From Streptomyces chumphonensis (GTDB taxonomy: Bacteria; Actinomycetota; Actinomycetes; Streptomycetales; Streptomycetaceae), in the NCBI RefSeq assembly GCF_014779715.1, contig NZ_JACXYU010000012.1, positions 62,001-126,000 on the forward strand: DNA of 64,000 bases. The letters run 5' to 3'. Shown one piece after another: positions 1 to 8,483 of this stretch. Position 1 is the first letter of the stretch, and every line of letters starts with the position of its first letter. The notes beneath the pieces were generated by a model, which had not been told where the DNA came from, searched no databases, and saw only the letters and a list, made by a program, of their open reading frames with translations. A program made the translations under genes and the position numbers.

Positions 1-84
1 CATCTGCTCGCGCCGTACGGCCATGCCGTCGAGCCGAACCCGGGCGAGCCTCTCCGCCTCGGTGATGGAACGCCGGCCGGGCAC
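1..84 (-). CDS. Partial CDS, N-terminus of unknown protein
   Basis: Twenty-eight codons of a leftward gene that runs off the window edge. It starts with GTG at 84-82, preceded on the minus strand by GAGGAG about 7 nt upstream, and reads as a charged helical start (ITEAERLARVRLDGMAVRRE). It follows the second SPFH gene by about 120 nt on the same strand, so it may belong to the same operon or have its own promoter. I do not recognise the family; too little is present to assign a function. Support is the ribosome-binding site and actinomycete-like codon use. Confidence 0.5.
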   Translation of the reverse strand, partial: MPGRRSITEAERLARVRLDGMAVRREQM

Positions 85-206
85 ATGGGCTCCTCGTGTC
101 TCCCGTACTGAACCGGGCGGCCCACCGGGCCGCCCGGTCTCTGCGGCACACAGTCTAGAAGCGTGGCCGCACCGCCCGGGTCGTGTGTGGCGGGGTGCGG
201 CCCGCC

Positions 207-1532
207 TCAGGCGTCGGTCTCCCCGTCCGGCGGCCCACCGTCGACGTCCCGTGCCGGAGCCGTGGGCAGCTCCGTCGTGCGCGGCAGCAGCTGTGCGGCG
301 AGCAGCGTCGAGAGCGCCGAGGTGTCACCGCTGCCGCCGTCGGTGCGGACGACCACGGGCCGCGGCGCCTTCGACGCCAGTTCCGCGCCCACTTCGAGCC
401 GGCGGCGGGCCAGCTCGTACTGGAGCACCGCGCGGTTGTCACGGTAGGCCCGGGCGAGGGCGCGCTGGGCGCGGGCCTCGTTCTCGGCGGAGATCAGGCC
501 GCTGCGACCGCGCGTCTCGATCTCGAAGCGGACCCGCTGGGCGTTGGTCTCCTGCTCCTCCAGCAGCTGGGCCACCTGTTCGCGGGCGTTGTTGAGGGCG
601 GCCTTCACCTCCACGACGCGCGCGTCGCGCACCTTCTTCGCCCGCTCGATGTCCATGCCGAGGCTGTCGATGCGGCGCTTGCGGATCAGACCCCACTCCT
701 GTTCGTACGCCGTACGCTCCTTGGCGACCCGCTCCCTGGTGGCCAGGTGCTGCTGGTACTGCGTGGGCAGCTGGACGTCCGGGATGTTGGAGCCGGTGAT
801 GCGCACGCCGTAGCGCTCCAGCTGCCGGTTGAGCAGCTCCTGCATGTCGGCCACGTCCGAGCCGCGCAGGTCGTAGGCCCGCTCGGTGCGCATCTTGCGG
901 GCGCGCTGGCGGATGGCGTCCTGGACGGCGCTGGAGAGGACCAGGTCGAAGTTGCCCGCGCCGATCGTGCGGACGAACCGGACCGCGTCCGTGATGCGGA
1001 ACTTCAGGAAGAACTCGATCGACCGCAGCGGGACGTTCTCCTGCGTCGGACAGGCCATCACCGGGGCGGAGTACGGGATCTCGGTGGCCGTGTCGACCAC
1101 GAAGTCCACCCTCGACCAGGGGTGCCAGAGGTAGTGGCGACCGGCGTCCAGGGTCCGGGTGACCGCGCCGTACCGGGTCAGCACACCGTTCGTTCCCTGT
1201 TCGATCTCGACGATCGAGGAACGCCACCACCACAGCGTGCCGATGGCCAGGAGCAGGGCGCCGGCGCCGTAGGCGAGTCCGGCGAGTGCGCCGTACGCGA
1301 GGTCCGCCGCGCCGTCGGAGTCCGTCTCCCGCAGCGACAGCATCACACCGGTGAGCAGCGCGAACAGGCTCAGCCACAGGGGCAGCATCCACCACAGCCT
1401 GCGCCGGTGGCGGGGGATGATGACCGGGACCAGCGTGCCCGCCTCGCCGCCGCGCAGCAGCTGGGCGATGTCGCTCCAGGGCGCGACCGCCTCGGAGATG
1501 ACCGACTTGCGGTTGACGCGTGCGGTACTCAC
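207..1532 (-). CDS. SPFH/Band 7 domain membrane protein (second of a pair)
   Basis: 441 aa. Two hydrophobic segments near residues 44-66 and 80-102 are followed by an SPFH/prohibitin-like domain (about 105-290), then a charged alpha-helical stretch (about 270-400) that is probably coiled coil, and a polar tail. SPFH proteins oligomerise into cage- or microdomain-like membrane scaffolds that recruit proteases or lipids; the partner here is unknown. The start is GTG at 1532-1530, overlapping the stop of the upstream SPFH gene as GTGA, which implies translational coupling. No enzymatic residues are visible, so the assignment is to family only. Confidence 0.85.
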   Translation of the reverse strand: MSTARVNRKSVISEAVAPWSDIAQLLRGGEAGTLVPVIIPRHRRRLWWMLPLWLSLFALLTGVMLSLRETDSDGAADLAYGALAGLAYGAGALLLAIGTLWWWRSSIVEIEQGTNGVLTRYGAVTRTLDAGRHYLWHPWSRVDFVVDTATEIPYSAPVMACPTQENVPLRSIEFFLKFRITDAVRFVRTIGAGNFDLVLSSAVQDAIRQRARKMRTERAYDLRGSDVADMQELLNRQLERYGVRITGSNIPDVQLPTQYQQHLATRERVAKERTAYEQEWGLIRKRRIDSLGMDIERAKKVRDARVVEVKAALNNAREQVAQLLEEQETNAQRVRFEIETRGRSGLISAENEARAQRALARAYRDNRAVLQYELARRRLEVGAELASKAPRPVVVRTDGGSGDTSALSTLLAAQLLPRTTELPTAPARDVDGGPPDGETDA

Positions 1533-3241
1533 TGACCCGCCTCCTCGGTGTACTCGGAACCCTCGGCCGCTCTCGCCTGTTCGGCGGCGTCCCGGTCGGC
1601 CGAGGAGCCCTCGGGGGGCGCGCTCCCGGTCGACGGCACGGTGGGCCGCTCGGCCCGGAGCAGAGCCACGATCTCGTCCTCGCGTCCGGCGATACGGTCG
1701 CCGATGGCGGTGAGCTGCCCGCGCATGGCGGTCATGTCCGACTCGCTGAACAGCTCCTCGCCGCGTTCGCCGACCAGCTCCCGGGCCAGCCGGAGGAAGT
1801 CCACGCCGGCGGCGCCGTCGCCCTCTCCCGGGCCGCCGATGCGCACGAGGCGCGGCAGGTGTTCGGCGATCTGCTCAAGCGCGTCGAGAATCTGCTGCTG
1901 GTAGCGGTATTCGAGGATCTCCGGAGCCTCGGCCGCGGTGACCGCGCGGATGTCGAGGGCCTGGGCCTCCAGCAGCGCCGCGTTGGCCTTCGCCTCCGAC
2001 TCGGCCTGCACGTAGCGCTGGCGGGCGAGGGCCTGGGCGCGGTTGGTCTCGCGTTCCACGGCGGTGTCCATCTGGGCCTGGTACTGGGCGATGTCGGCGT
2101 GGATCGCGGAGAGCGTCTCGTGGCTGGTCGCCAGTTCCCTGCTCAAGTCGCCCTCGTCCTGCTCCTTGCGGAGCATCAACGCGTACTCGTGGGTGTACGC
2201 CTCCTTCGCCATCCGCACCGTCTCCGGGGCGGCCAGGTCCATCCGGTAGTTGCGGTCGGACGGCTCCGCGTGCGTGATGTTGGCGTTGGTCAGCTCCACC
2301 GCGGGCCGGAACTGCTGGTTGAGCTGTTCCAGGAGGCGGCCGGTGTCCTCGCCCACCAGGTCGTAGATCCCGGCGGCCTCCTGTTCGTAGATGAGGCTGC
2401 GGATCGTCTCGCTCACCGCGTTGCTCAGCTTCTCCTCGAAGCCGCGGACCGCACCCAGGGTGTAGACGAACTCCGTCGCGTCGCTGATCCGGAACTGGAT
2501 GAACAGGTCGATCGAGGCCTTCACGCCGCCCTTGGTCGGTGCTTCGCGCACCGGCGCGTTGAACGGATACTCGCGCGTGGTGTTGAGGATGTACGAGACC
2601 CGCTTCCACGGGCTGATCAGGATCACCCGGCCGGGGCCGACGACCTTCTCCAGCTTTCCGAAGCGTGTGATCAGCGCCTGGCAGCCGTCCGGGACCATCA
2701 CCATGCCCTGCCGCCACCACACGAAGGCGACCGCGGCCAGGGCGATGACCCAGTAGTGCACCCCGAACAGCGGATTGGTCAGCGGGCTGTCGTCGATCGT
2801 GGACACGACCGCGGTACCCACCGCTCCCAGGATGACCAGGGACAACACGGGAAGCATGCTCAGGAACGAGCGGCCCCTCGGAAGCACCATCGGGCAGATC
2901 GCGTGGACCTGGTCGCCCCCCTCGCGCCGCTGTTCGCTGCGGTTGAGCGCCTCGCCGGCCTCGTCGAGGGGAACGGTCTTCTGCTCCATCACCGTGGCGA
3001 TGGAGCCCCCCTGTTCTCTCGCGGCCGGAAAGTCGGCGGGGTCCATGCCCCCCTCCTCCGGCGCCGAGGACTCCTCGTCGGCGTTCTCCGGCTCCCGGCC
3101 GGCCCGTCCCCGGTTCTGCGGCCCGCCGGCCGACCGCCCGGTGCGTCGCAGCGCCTCCTCCTCGGCCGCCTGCCGGGGATCAGCGCCCGAGGCGACCGCT
3201 GAGGCCACCCTCCGCAGGCTCTGCGCCTTCGCTCCTGCCAT
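1529..3241 (-). CDS. SPFH/Band 7 domain membrane protein (first of a pair)
   Basis: 570 aa. A long acidic, low-complexity N-terminal region of about 120 residues precedes two membrane segments (around 127-150 and 160-177). An SPFH domain follows (about 180-390, including ALITRFGKLEKVVGPGRV), then a Gln/Ala-rich helical region (about 370-450) and a disordered C-terminus. The ATG at 3241 follows AAAGGGGG at good spacing. The gene is translationally coupled to a second SPFH gene, suggesting that the two proteins form a hetero-oligomer. The N-terminal extension is unusual for the family and may be a cytoplasmic docking region (inference). Confidence 0.85.
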   Translation of the reverse strand: MAGAKAQSLRRVASAVASGADPRQAAEEEALRRTGRSAGGPQNRGRAGREPENADEESSAPEEGGMDPADFPAAREQGGSIATVMEQKTVPLDEAGEALNRSEQRREGGDQVHAICPMVLPRGRSFLSMLPVLSLVILGAVGTAVVSTIDDSPLTNPLFGVHYWVIALAAVAFVWWRQGMVMVPDGCQALITRFGKLEKVVGPGRVILISPWKRVSYILNTTREYPFNAPVREAPTKGGVKASIDLFIQFRISDATEFVYTLGAVRGFEEKLSNAVSETIRSLIYEQEAAGIYDLVGEDTGRLLEQLNQQFRPAVELTNANITHAEPSDRNYRMDLAAPETVRMAKEAYTHEYALMLRKEQDEGDLSRELATSHETLSAIHADIAQYQAQMDTAVERETNRAQALARQRYVQAESEAKANAALLEAQALDIRAVTAAEAPEILEYRYQQQILDALEQIAEHLPRLVRIGGPGEGDGAAGVDFLRLARELVGERGEELFSESDMTAMRGQLTAIGDRIAGREDEIVALLRAERPTVPSTGSAPPEGSSADRDAAEQARAAEGSEYTEEAGQ

Positions 3242-3874
3242 CGTTCCCCCTTTTCCCTGCTCTCTTCTCGTGCCTGCATCGACGGTCCCGCCCGCCCGAG
3301 GTCCGTCGTGAGGGGTTCACTCGGACCGGGTCCGGGGCGGCGAGCGTACCGGGATCCCGTCCCGCGAGGGCGGTGCCCGGACCCGGCGCGCGGCGCGCCT
3401 ACTTTCCGTCACCCGTCGATGTCACCGGGGTGGCCCGGAGTGTCGCCTCCCGCAGTTGGTCCAGACCTCTTGTCAAAATCCTATGCCTATAAGAATCTTT
3501 CAGTGGCGGGACGCCGCCGACGGCGCACCACTGGCCCGCCCCCGCGTCGTTGTGTACGCGCACGCACCCGCGCCCCCACCCCCCTGGGCGCCCCTGCGAC
3601 GCGCGAGGACGCCCCGCGACGGCGGGACACGCACCGTCCGGCGTCGTCGAAGCCGACCCACCTCGTCACCGGTGCCCCCGGCACCGGTCGGGGCGTCGTT
3701 TCCGCGCTCTCGCTTCGGGCCGCAACCCGGCCCGGCCGACAGCGGGAGCAACGCCGCACGCCCCTCTCCTGCACGCCACGCAAACATCTGCGTGCCGCCG
3801 CGCGGACTCCGGTCCGCCGTGGCGGTCCACCGCTCCGCCGCCCGGTAGGGCACCCCCACGACCAAGGAGCCGAA
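3242..3874. other. Divergent intergenic region with AT-rich island
   Basis: About 630 bp between the SPFH operon and the PhoX-like gene. Most of it is GC-rich. A short AT-rich patch at 3470-3502 contains TTGTCA at 3470-3475 and, on the minus strand, a TAGGAT-like -10 hexamer at 3483-3478. No -35/-10 pair has ideal spacing in either direction. This is the likeliest promoter position for one or both genes, but it is unproven. No convincing coding sequence is visible. Confidence 0.4.
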
Positions 3875-5707
3875 GTGGCAAAGGAACGTCATGGAGTCGA
3901 CCGCCGAGCCGTCCTGCGCGCCGCCGTCGCCGGTGGCGGCGGACTCGCCCTCGCCGGCACGCTGTGGCAGAGCGCCGCGCTGGCCGCGCCGGCCCAGAAC
4001 GGCCCCGGCCCCTACGGTGCCCTACGGGCCGCGGACGCCAACGGCATCCGGCTGCCCGCCGGGTTCACCAGCCGTGTGGTGGCGCGTTCCGGGATGGCCG
4101 TTCCCGGCACCGGCCACATCTGGCACGGGGCCCCCGACGGCGGGGCCTGCTTCCCCGACGGACAGGGATGGATCTACGTCTCCAACGCCGAGCTCTCCGG
4201 CGGTCGTGGAGGTGTCGGCGCGCTGCGCTTCGACGCGCACGGCCGCGTCATCGACGCCTACTCGATCCTGACCGGCACCCACCGCAACTGCGCGGGCGGG
4301 CCCACCCCGTGGCAGACCTGGCTCTCCTGCGAGGAGGTGGCCTACGGCTACGTCTTCGAGACCGACCCGTACGGTGTCGCCGTGCCCGCCCGCCGGGACG
4401 CGATGGGGCGCTTCACCCACGAAGCCGCCGCGTGCGATCCGGACCGGCAGGTCGTCTATCTCACCGAGGACGAACGCGACGGCTGCTTCTACCGTTTCGT
4501 CCCCCACACCTGGGGCGACCTCTCACGGGGCGGCACCCTCCAGGTCCTGGTCGCCGGTGGTGGCACCAGCGGGTCCGCCGCTTGGCGGACCGTTCCGGAC
4601 CCCACCCCGTCCTCGGGCCGGACCCCCACACGGCACCAGGTCAGCGGCGCCAAGCGCTTCGTCGGCGGGGAGGGCGCCTACTACGCCGACGGCCATTGCT
4701 GGTTCACGACCAAGGGCGACAACCGCGTCTGGCGCTTCAACGCCGCTGACGACACCTATGAGCTCGCCTACGACGACGACCTCGTGAACAACGGCCCGGC
4801 CCCGCTCACGAACGTGGACAACATCACCGGTTCCGCGCTCTCCGGCGACCTCTACATCGCCGAGGACGGTGCCGACATGGAGATCAACCTCATCACCCCG
4901 GACGAGGTCGTCACCCCCTTCCTTCGCATCGAGGGCCAGGGCGCCTCCGAGATCACCGGTCCCTGGTTCAGCCCCGCCGGAGACCGGCTCTACTTCTCCT
5001 CGCAGCGCGGCACGAGTGGCTCCTCCTCCGGAGGCATCACCTACGAGGTCACCGGACCCTTCCGGGCTCGGGGCGGCGGGCCCGGGGACACGACCCCGCC
5101 CACCGCCCCGTCCGCCCTCACCGTCGACGGTGTCACGCAGACCGCGGCCACCTTGCGGTGGACGGCCTCGACCGACGACACCGGCGTCCACCACTACGCG
5201 GCGGATGTGGACGGCCGCGTGGTGGACCCGGCGGTCGCCGCTACCAGCCACACGTACACGGGCCTGTCGGCCGCGACCACCTACGTTCTCGGTGTCACCG
5301 CCCACGACGCTGCGGGCAACGCCTCACCCCGTGCCACGCTCACCGTCACCACCGCCGGGGACCCGTCCGGCGGTGGCGAGTTCAGCAACCACACCGACGT
5401 GCCGATCCGGGACGGGGCCACCGCCACCTCCACCATCGCCGTCGGCGGTGTCGCGGACGCGGGGAGTTTCGAGGTGGACCTCGTGATCCTGCACACCTGG
5501 GTCGGCGACCTGACCGTCGAGGTGATCGCCCCCGGAGGCCGGGAGTGGCGGCTGTGGAACCGCTCCGGCGGCAGCGCGGACGACATCCGGCAGACGTTCA
5601 CGCTGAACGGCACGGGCGTCGACGCGAACGGGATCTGGACGCTGCGCGTCCACGACCACGCCCACCACGACCAGGGCTACGTGGACTCCTGGACCCTGCG
5701 CTTCTGA
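3875..5707 (+). CDS. Tat-exported PhoX-like (DUF839) protein with FN3 and P-domain
   Basis: 610 aa, starting at GTG 3875 with AAGGAG at 3864-3869; the reading frame stays open upstream but has no comparable start. A twin-arginine signal (DRRAVLRAAVAGGGG, residues 9-22) directs export of a folded protein. Residues about 45-400 match the DUF839/PhoX-like propeller family, including TPWQTWLSCEE and the repeated GxxYxAEDG-type strand. A fibronectin type III domain follows (about 405-490), then a C-terminal proprotein-convertase P-domain-like sandwich (about 505-610, ending in DSWTLRF). PhoX enzymes are metal-dependent phosphatases; whether this protein is one is not shown, as ligand residues could not be aligned. 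Confidence 0.8.
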   Translation: MAKERHGVDRRAVLRAAVAGGGGLALAGTLWQSAALAAPAQNGPGPYGALRAADANGIRLPAGFTSRVVARSGMAVPGTGHIWHGAPDGGACFPDGQGWIYVSNAELSGGRGGVGALRFDAHGRVIDAYSILTGTHRNCAGGPTPWQTWLSCEEVAYGYVFETDPYGVAVPARRDAMGRFTHEAAACDPDRQVVYLTEDERDGCFYRFVPHTWGDLSRGGTLQVLVAGGGTSGSAAWRTVPDPTPSSGRTPTRHQVSGAKRFVGGEGAYYADGHCWFTTKGDNRVWRFNAADDTYELAYDDDLVNNGPAPLTNVDNITGSALSGDLYIAEDGADMEINLITPDEVVTPFLRIEGQGASEITGPWFSPAGDRLYFSSQRGTSGSSSGGITYEVTGPFRARGGGPGDTTPPTAPSALTVDGVTQTAATLRWTASTDDTGVHHYAADVDGRVVDPAVAATSHTYTGLSAATTYVLGVTAHDAAGNASPRATLTVTTAGDPSGGGEFSNHTDVPIRDGATATSTIAVGGVADAGSFEVDLVILHTWVGDLTVEVIAPGGREWRLWNRSGGSADDIRQTFTLNGTGVDANGIWTLRVHDHAHHDQGYVDSWTLRF

Positions 5708-5846
5708 GTCCGCAGGCCGCGCCTTCCGGTGGTGATCCGCCCCGTCCCGGAGGCCGCCGGAAGGCGCGGTCGTCAACCCCTCGACGCGCGGCGTATCGCC
5801 GGGTGGTCCGGCCTCCCGGTCCCACCGGGCCGTCGTGCCCGTGCGG

Positions 5847-5882
5847 GATCCCCGGCCGCCGGGCCTTCGGCGGCCGGGGATC
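5847..5882. terminator. Bidirectional hairpin terminator
   Basis: A perfect 14-bp stem (5847-5860 with 5869-5882) closes an 8-nt loop between two convergent genes, the PhoX-like gene (stop 5707) and the AA10 gene (stop 5902). There is no U-tract, which is usual in Streptomyces. Confidence 0.75.
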
Positions 5883-5901
5883 GACGATGGGCGTCAGGCG
5901 G

Positions 5902-6783
5902 TCAGCCGGCCTGACGGCCCGCCCTGCGGCGGGCGAGGCCGAAGAACAGGGCGCTCACGGCGAACAGGCCGGCGCTCGCCGCCCAGGCCACGTTGGCCGA
6001 GGGCAGGGAGGTGGTGCTCTGCGCCGTGGTGGCGGCCATCGTCGGGTTGTGCTCGTCGCCGCCGTGCCCGTGGTGGCTGACGGTCGAGTGGGCCGCGCCC
6101 TCCTTGATCTCGGTCTCCGTCGGCGCCTCGGCCTCGGCGGCTCCCGCCGACCCGAAGACGACGTCGGAGCAGCCGTAGAACGCCTCGGGGCTGTCGTGGC
6201 GCTGCCAGACCTTGTAGATGATGTGACGGCCCGTACGGGCGGGGAGGTTGCCGGAGAACCGGTAGTAGCCGTTGTCGGTGCTGCGCTTCGTGGGGTGGGT
6301 GCCCACCGGCGTCGGGTCCAGGTCCGACCACTTCAGCGGCTTTGTCGGGTCGAAGCCCTCCTTGGTGATGTACATCGTCATCGTGCCCAGGTGGGGGGCG
6401 GTGATGCGCACGTTGAAGTCGTAGGACCCGGCGGTCACCGTGGTGGTCGGCCAGTCGGTCCTGGCCCAGTCCAGGGCGCGGTACTTCTCGCGGTTGGCGG
6501 AGCACAGCCTTCCGTCGGGAATGATCTCCTGGTGCCGGCCCGCGGCGTTGGCGATGTTCACCTCGTTCCAGTCGTAGAGCGGCTGGGTCCCGGAGTCGGC
6601 GATGAGGTCCTTGCAGACGGCGGACTTCGGGGTCTCCGGTCCTTCGGCGTAGCAGGCGCTCACCCGGCTGACCGGGTCGAACACGGAGCCGTGGGCGCTT
6701 GCGGGAGAAGGAGTCAGCGACAGGAGGGTCGCGGCGGACAGGACGGTGGAGGCTGCGGCGACGCGGCGCCGGGCTGAAGCCAT
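5902..6783 (-). CDS. AA10 lytic polysaccharide monooxygenase, C-terminally membrane-anchored
   Basis: 293 aa. A Sec signal peptide (1-30, ending ASA) leaves His31 as the new N-terminus. His31 and His131 (in APHLGTM) form the copper-binding histidine brace of AA10 oxidases, and Phe210 fits the axial position. These enzymes cleave chitin or cellulose oxidatively outside the cell. The catalytic domain ends near 210. A His/Glu/Thr-rich linker (211-259) and a membrane helix (about 264-284) with an Arg tail follow, so the protein should stay on the cell surface instead of being secreted. ATG 6783 gives the canonical signal peptide. A DasR-like palindrome about 104 bp upstream suggests control by N-acetylglucosamine signalling. 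Confidence 0.88.
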   Translation of the reverse strand: MASARRRVAAASTVLSAATLLSLTPSPASAHGSVFDPVSRVSACYAEGPETPKSAVCKDLIADSGTQPLYDWNEVNIANAAGRHQEIIPDGRLCSANREKYRALDWARTDWPTTTVTAGSYDFNVRITAPHLGTMTMYITKEGFDPTKPLKWSDLDPTPVGTHPTKRSTDNGYYRFSGNLPARTGRHIIYKVWQRHDSPEAFYGCSDVVFGSAGAAEAEAPTETEIKEGAAHSTVSHHGHGGDEHNPTMAATTAQSTTSLPSANVAWAASAGLFAVSALFFGLARRRAGRQAG

Positions 6784-6886
6784 GTGGGGGCTCACTCTCG
6801 TTCGTCGGGCCGTGGGGAGGCCCTGGGTCCGGTTAACACCCTTTTGGGGCAAGGGAGTTCGGATAGAGCTGCACCGGCAGAATCGC

Positions 6887-6902
6887 ATTGGTACATACCA
6901 AT
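6887..6902. promoter_or_regulatory. DasR-type (dre-like) operator upstream of the AA10 gene
   Basis: ATTGGTACATACCAAT is a perfect 7-2-7 palindrome. It keeps the TGGT-N4-ACCA frame and overall 16-bp length of the DasR responsive element (consensus near ACTGGTCTAGACCAGT). It lies 104 bp before the start of a putative chitin-active oxidase, where DasR sites are expected in Streptomyces. The rest of the 6784-7141 gap shows no gene. Confidence 0.7.
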
Positions 6903-7141
6903 GGGCAAGACGCGTGCAGCAGGTCCGTCCCGCCGCCCGGGAGCCGTCCGGGCCCGGCCCGCTCCCGGGCCGCCCGGCCGTGACCGGGCTCCGGGCGACT
7001 CTCCCCGTCGGTCACCCTCGGTTAGCATGCTCACGTCGTCCTGGTCCACGGGCCCGCCCGGCCGGCGCGCCCCGGCCTTCTCCCCGGCGCCCCGGACCGG
7101 TGGTCCTTGCGCCACGTCCCCAAGAGATGGGTGGTGAGAAC

Positions 7142-7960
7142 GTGTTGGAAGAAGTGGTGGCGACCCGCTACGTCACGCCCCTGCGGGAGGGCGGGTCGCT
7201 GCCCGGGATCGTCGAGGCCGACGACCTCGGCACGTACGTCATGAAGTTCACCGGGGCCGGGCAGGGCCGCAAGACCCTCGTCGCGGAGGTCGTCTGCGGC
7301 CGGCTCGCCCGGGAGCTCGGCCTGCGGGTGCCGGACCTCGTCGGGATGTGGCTCGACCCGGTCATCGGCCTCGGCGAGCCGGACGAGGAGGTGCAGGAGC
7401 TGCTCAAGGCCAGCGGCGGCCTGAATCTCGGGATGGACTACCTCCCGGGTTCGCTCGGTTTCGACGCGCTGGCCTACCGGGTGGACGCCGTCGAGTCCGG
7501 CCGGATCGTGTGGTTCGACGCCCTGGTCGGCAACGTCGACCGCTCCTGGCGCAACCCCAACCTGCTCGTGTGGCACGGCGACCTGTGGCTCATCGACCAC
7601 GGCGCCAGCCTGATCTGGCACCACAACTGGCCCACCGCCGCGGCGGCGGCGACGCGCCCGCATGACGCGTCCGACCACGCGCTCGCGCCCTTCGGGCCCG
7701 ATGTGTCCGCCGCCGCGTCCGAGCTCGCGCCCCGCGTGACGCGGGACCTGATCGCGTCCTGCGTCGCCGACGTACCCGACGTGTGGCTCGTGGACGAGCC
7801 CGGCTTCGGCGGCCCGGACGAGGTGCGGTCGGCCTACGTCGACGTCCTGGCCTCGCGCGCCGAGGGCCTCCACGACCGCATCACCGTGGGAACACCCGGC
7901 ACCGACGGGCCCTCGCGCGCGCCGGGGTGGCTCACCGGCCGGCCGGAGGCGGCCCGATGA
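7142..7960 (+). CDS. HipA-like kinase-fold protein
   Basis: 272 aa from GTG 7142, preceded by GGTGAGAA; an in-frame ATG at 7127 lacks a spaced ribosome-binding site. The fold resembles the short HipA-like family: a nucleotide-binding lysine candidate in TYVMKF (Lys35), a catalytic-loop-like GNVDRSWRNPNLL with Asp133 and Asn138/140, and a metal-binding IDHG (Asp152) in place of DFG. It lacks the N-terminal HipA extension and is much shorter than the roughly 440-aa toxins. It overlaps the downstream DUF3037 gene by 4 bp, so the two are co-translated. Substrate unknown; toxin activity is not implied. Confidence 0.75.
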   Translation: MLEEVVATRYVTPLREGGSLPGIVEADDLGTYVMKFTGAGQGRKTLVAEVVCGRLARELGLRVPDLVGMWLDPVIGLGEPDEEVQELLKASGGLNLGMDYLPGSLGFDALAYRVDAVESGRIVWFDALVGNVDRSWRNPNLLVWHGDLWLIDHGASLIWHHNWPTAAAAATRPHDASDHALAPFGPDVSAAASELAPRVTRDLIASCVADVPDVWLVDEPGFGGPDEVRSAYVDVLASRAEGLHDRITVGTPGTDGPSRAPGWLTGRPEAAR

Positions 7961-8424
7961 GCACCGGTGCGGCCGACCGCGCCGTCTTCGAGTACGCGGT
8001 CCTGCGCGTCGTGCCCCGGGTGGAGCGCGGAGAGCTGATCAACGCGGGCGTCGTCGTCTACTGCCGGGCCCACGGCTTCGTCGCCGCCCGGACGGCGCTG
8101 GACGAGCGTCGCCTGCTCGCCCTCGACCCGGACGTGGACCTGCCCGGTGTCCGGGCGGCCCTGCGCGCCGTGGAGCACGTCTGCCGGGGAGGGGCGGAGG
8201 CCGGACAGGCCTCGGGTGACGACGTCGGCCGCCGCTTCCGCTGGCTGATCGCTCCGCGCAGCACCGTCGTCCAGCCCGGCCCCGCCCACACCGGGCTGAC
8301 CGCGGACCCGGAGGCGGAGGTGGAGCGCCTGCTGGACCTGCTCGTGCGCCCGCCCCGGGCCGATGGCGGGAGCGGGGCCGGCGGCGGGCGGTCGGCCGTT
8401 GACAGCGGTGGGTCCGGCTTCTAG
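7957..8424 (+). CDS. DUF3037 family protein
   Basis: 155 aa, starting at the ATGA overlap with the HipA-like gene. The N-terminal half (FEYAVLRVVPRVERGELIN, then VVVYCR) is the characteristic DUF3037 opening, and the C-terminus is a disordered Gly/Ser tail. The family is uncharacterised but repeatedly paired with short HipA-like kinases in actinomycetes, so it may be the partner, regulator or substrate of the kinase (inference). No membrane segment or signal peptide is present. Confidence 0.8.
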   Translation: MSTGAADRAVFEYAVLRVVPRVERGELINAGVVVYCRAHGFVAARTALDERRLLALDPDVDLPGVRAALRAVEHVCRGGAEAGQASGDDVGRRFRWLIAPRSTVVQPGPAHTGLTADPEAEVERLLDLLVRPPRADGGSGAGGGRSAVDSGGSGF

Positions 8425-8440
8425 CGTCACCTCCACCACC

Positions 8441-8457
8441 TACTAAGCGGTTGCTCA
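8441..8457. promoter_or_regulatory. Putative TetR-family operator before the FabG gene pair
   Basis: TACTAAGCGGTTGCTCA is an imperfect palindrome (TAAGC/GCTCA arms). It resembles operators of TetR repressors in lipid catabolism: it matches 8 of 10 fixed positions of the KstR2 pattern AnCAAGnnCTTGnT. It lies 27-43 bp before the first reductase start. Confidence 0.4.
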
Positions 8458-8483
8458 CCCCATCGAGGACGAGGAGAACCAGC

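Noticed and set aside
3300..3335. Possible PHO box (GTTCACTCGG) before the PhoX-like gene
   Set aside because: Only one degenerate GTTCAC unit is present; PhoP sites need direct repeats at 11-bp spacing.
3308..3874. Upstream extension of the PhoX-like frame
   Set aside because: The extension is Arg/Pro-rich and would bury the Tat signal; GTG 3875 has AAGGAG at the right distance.
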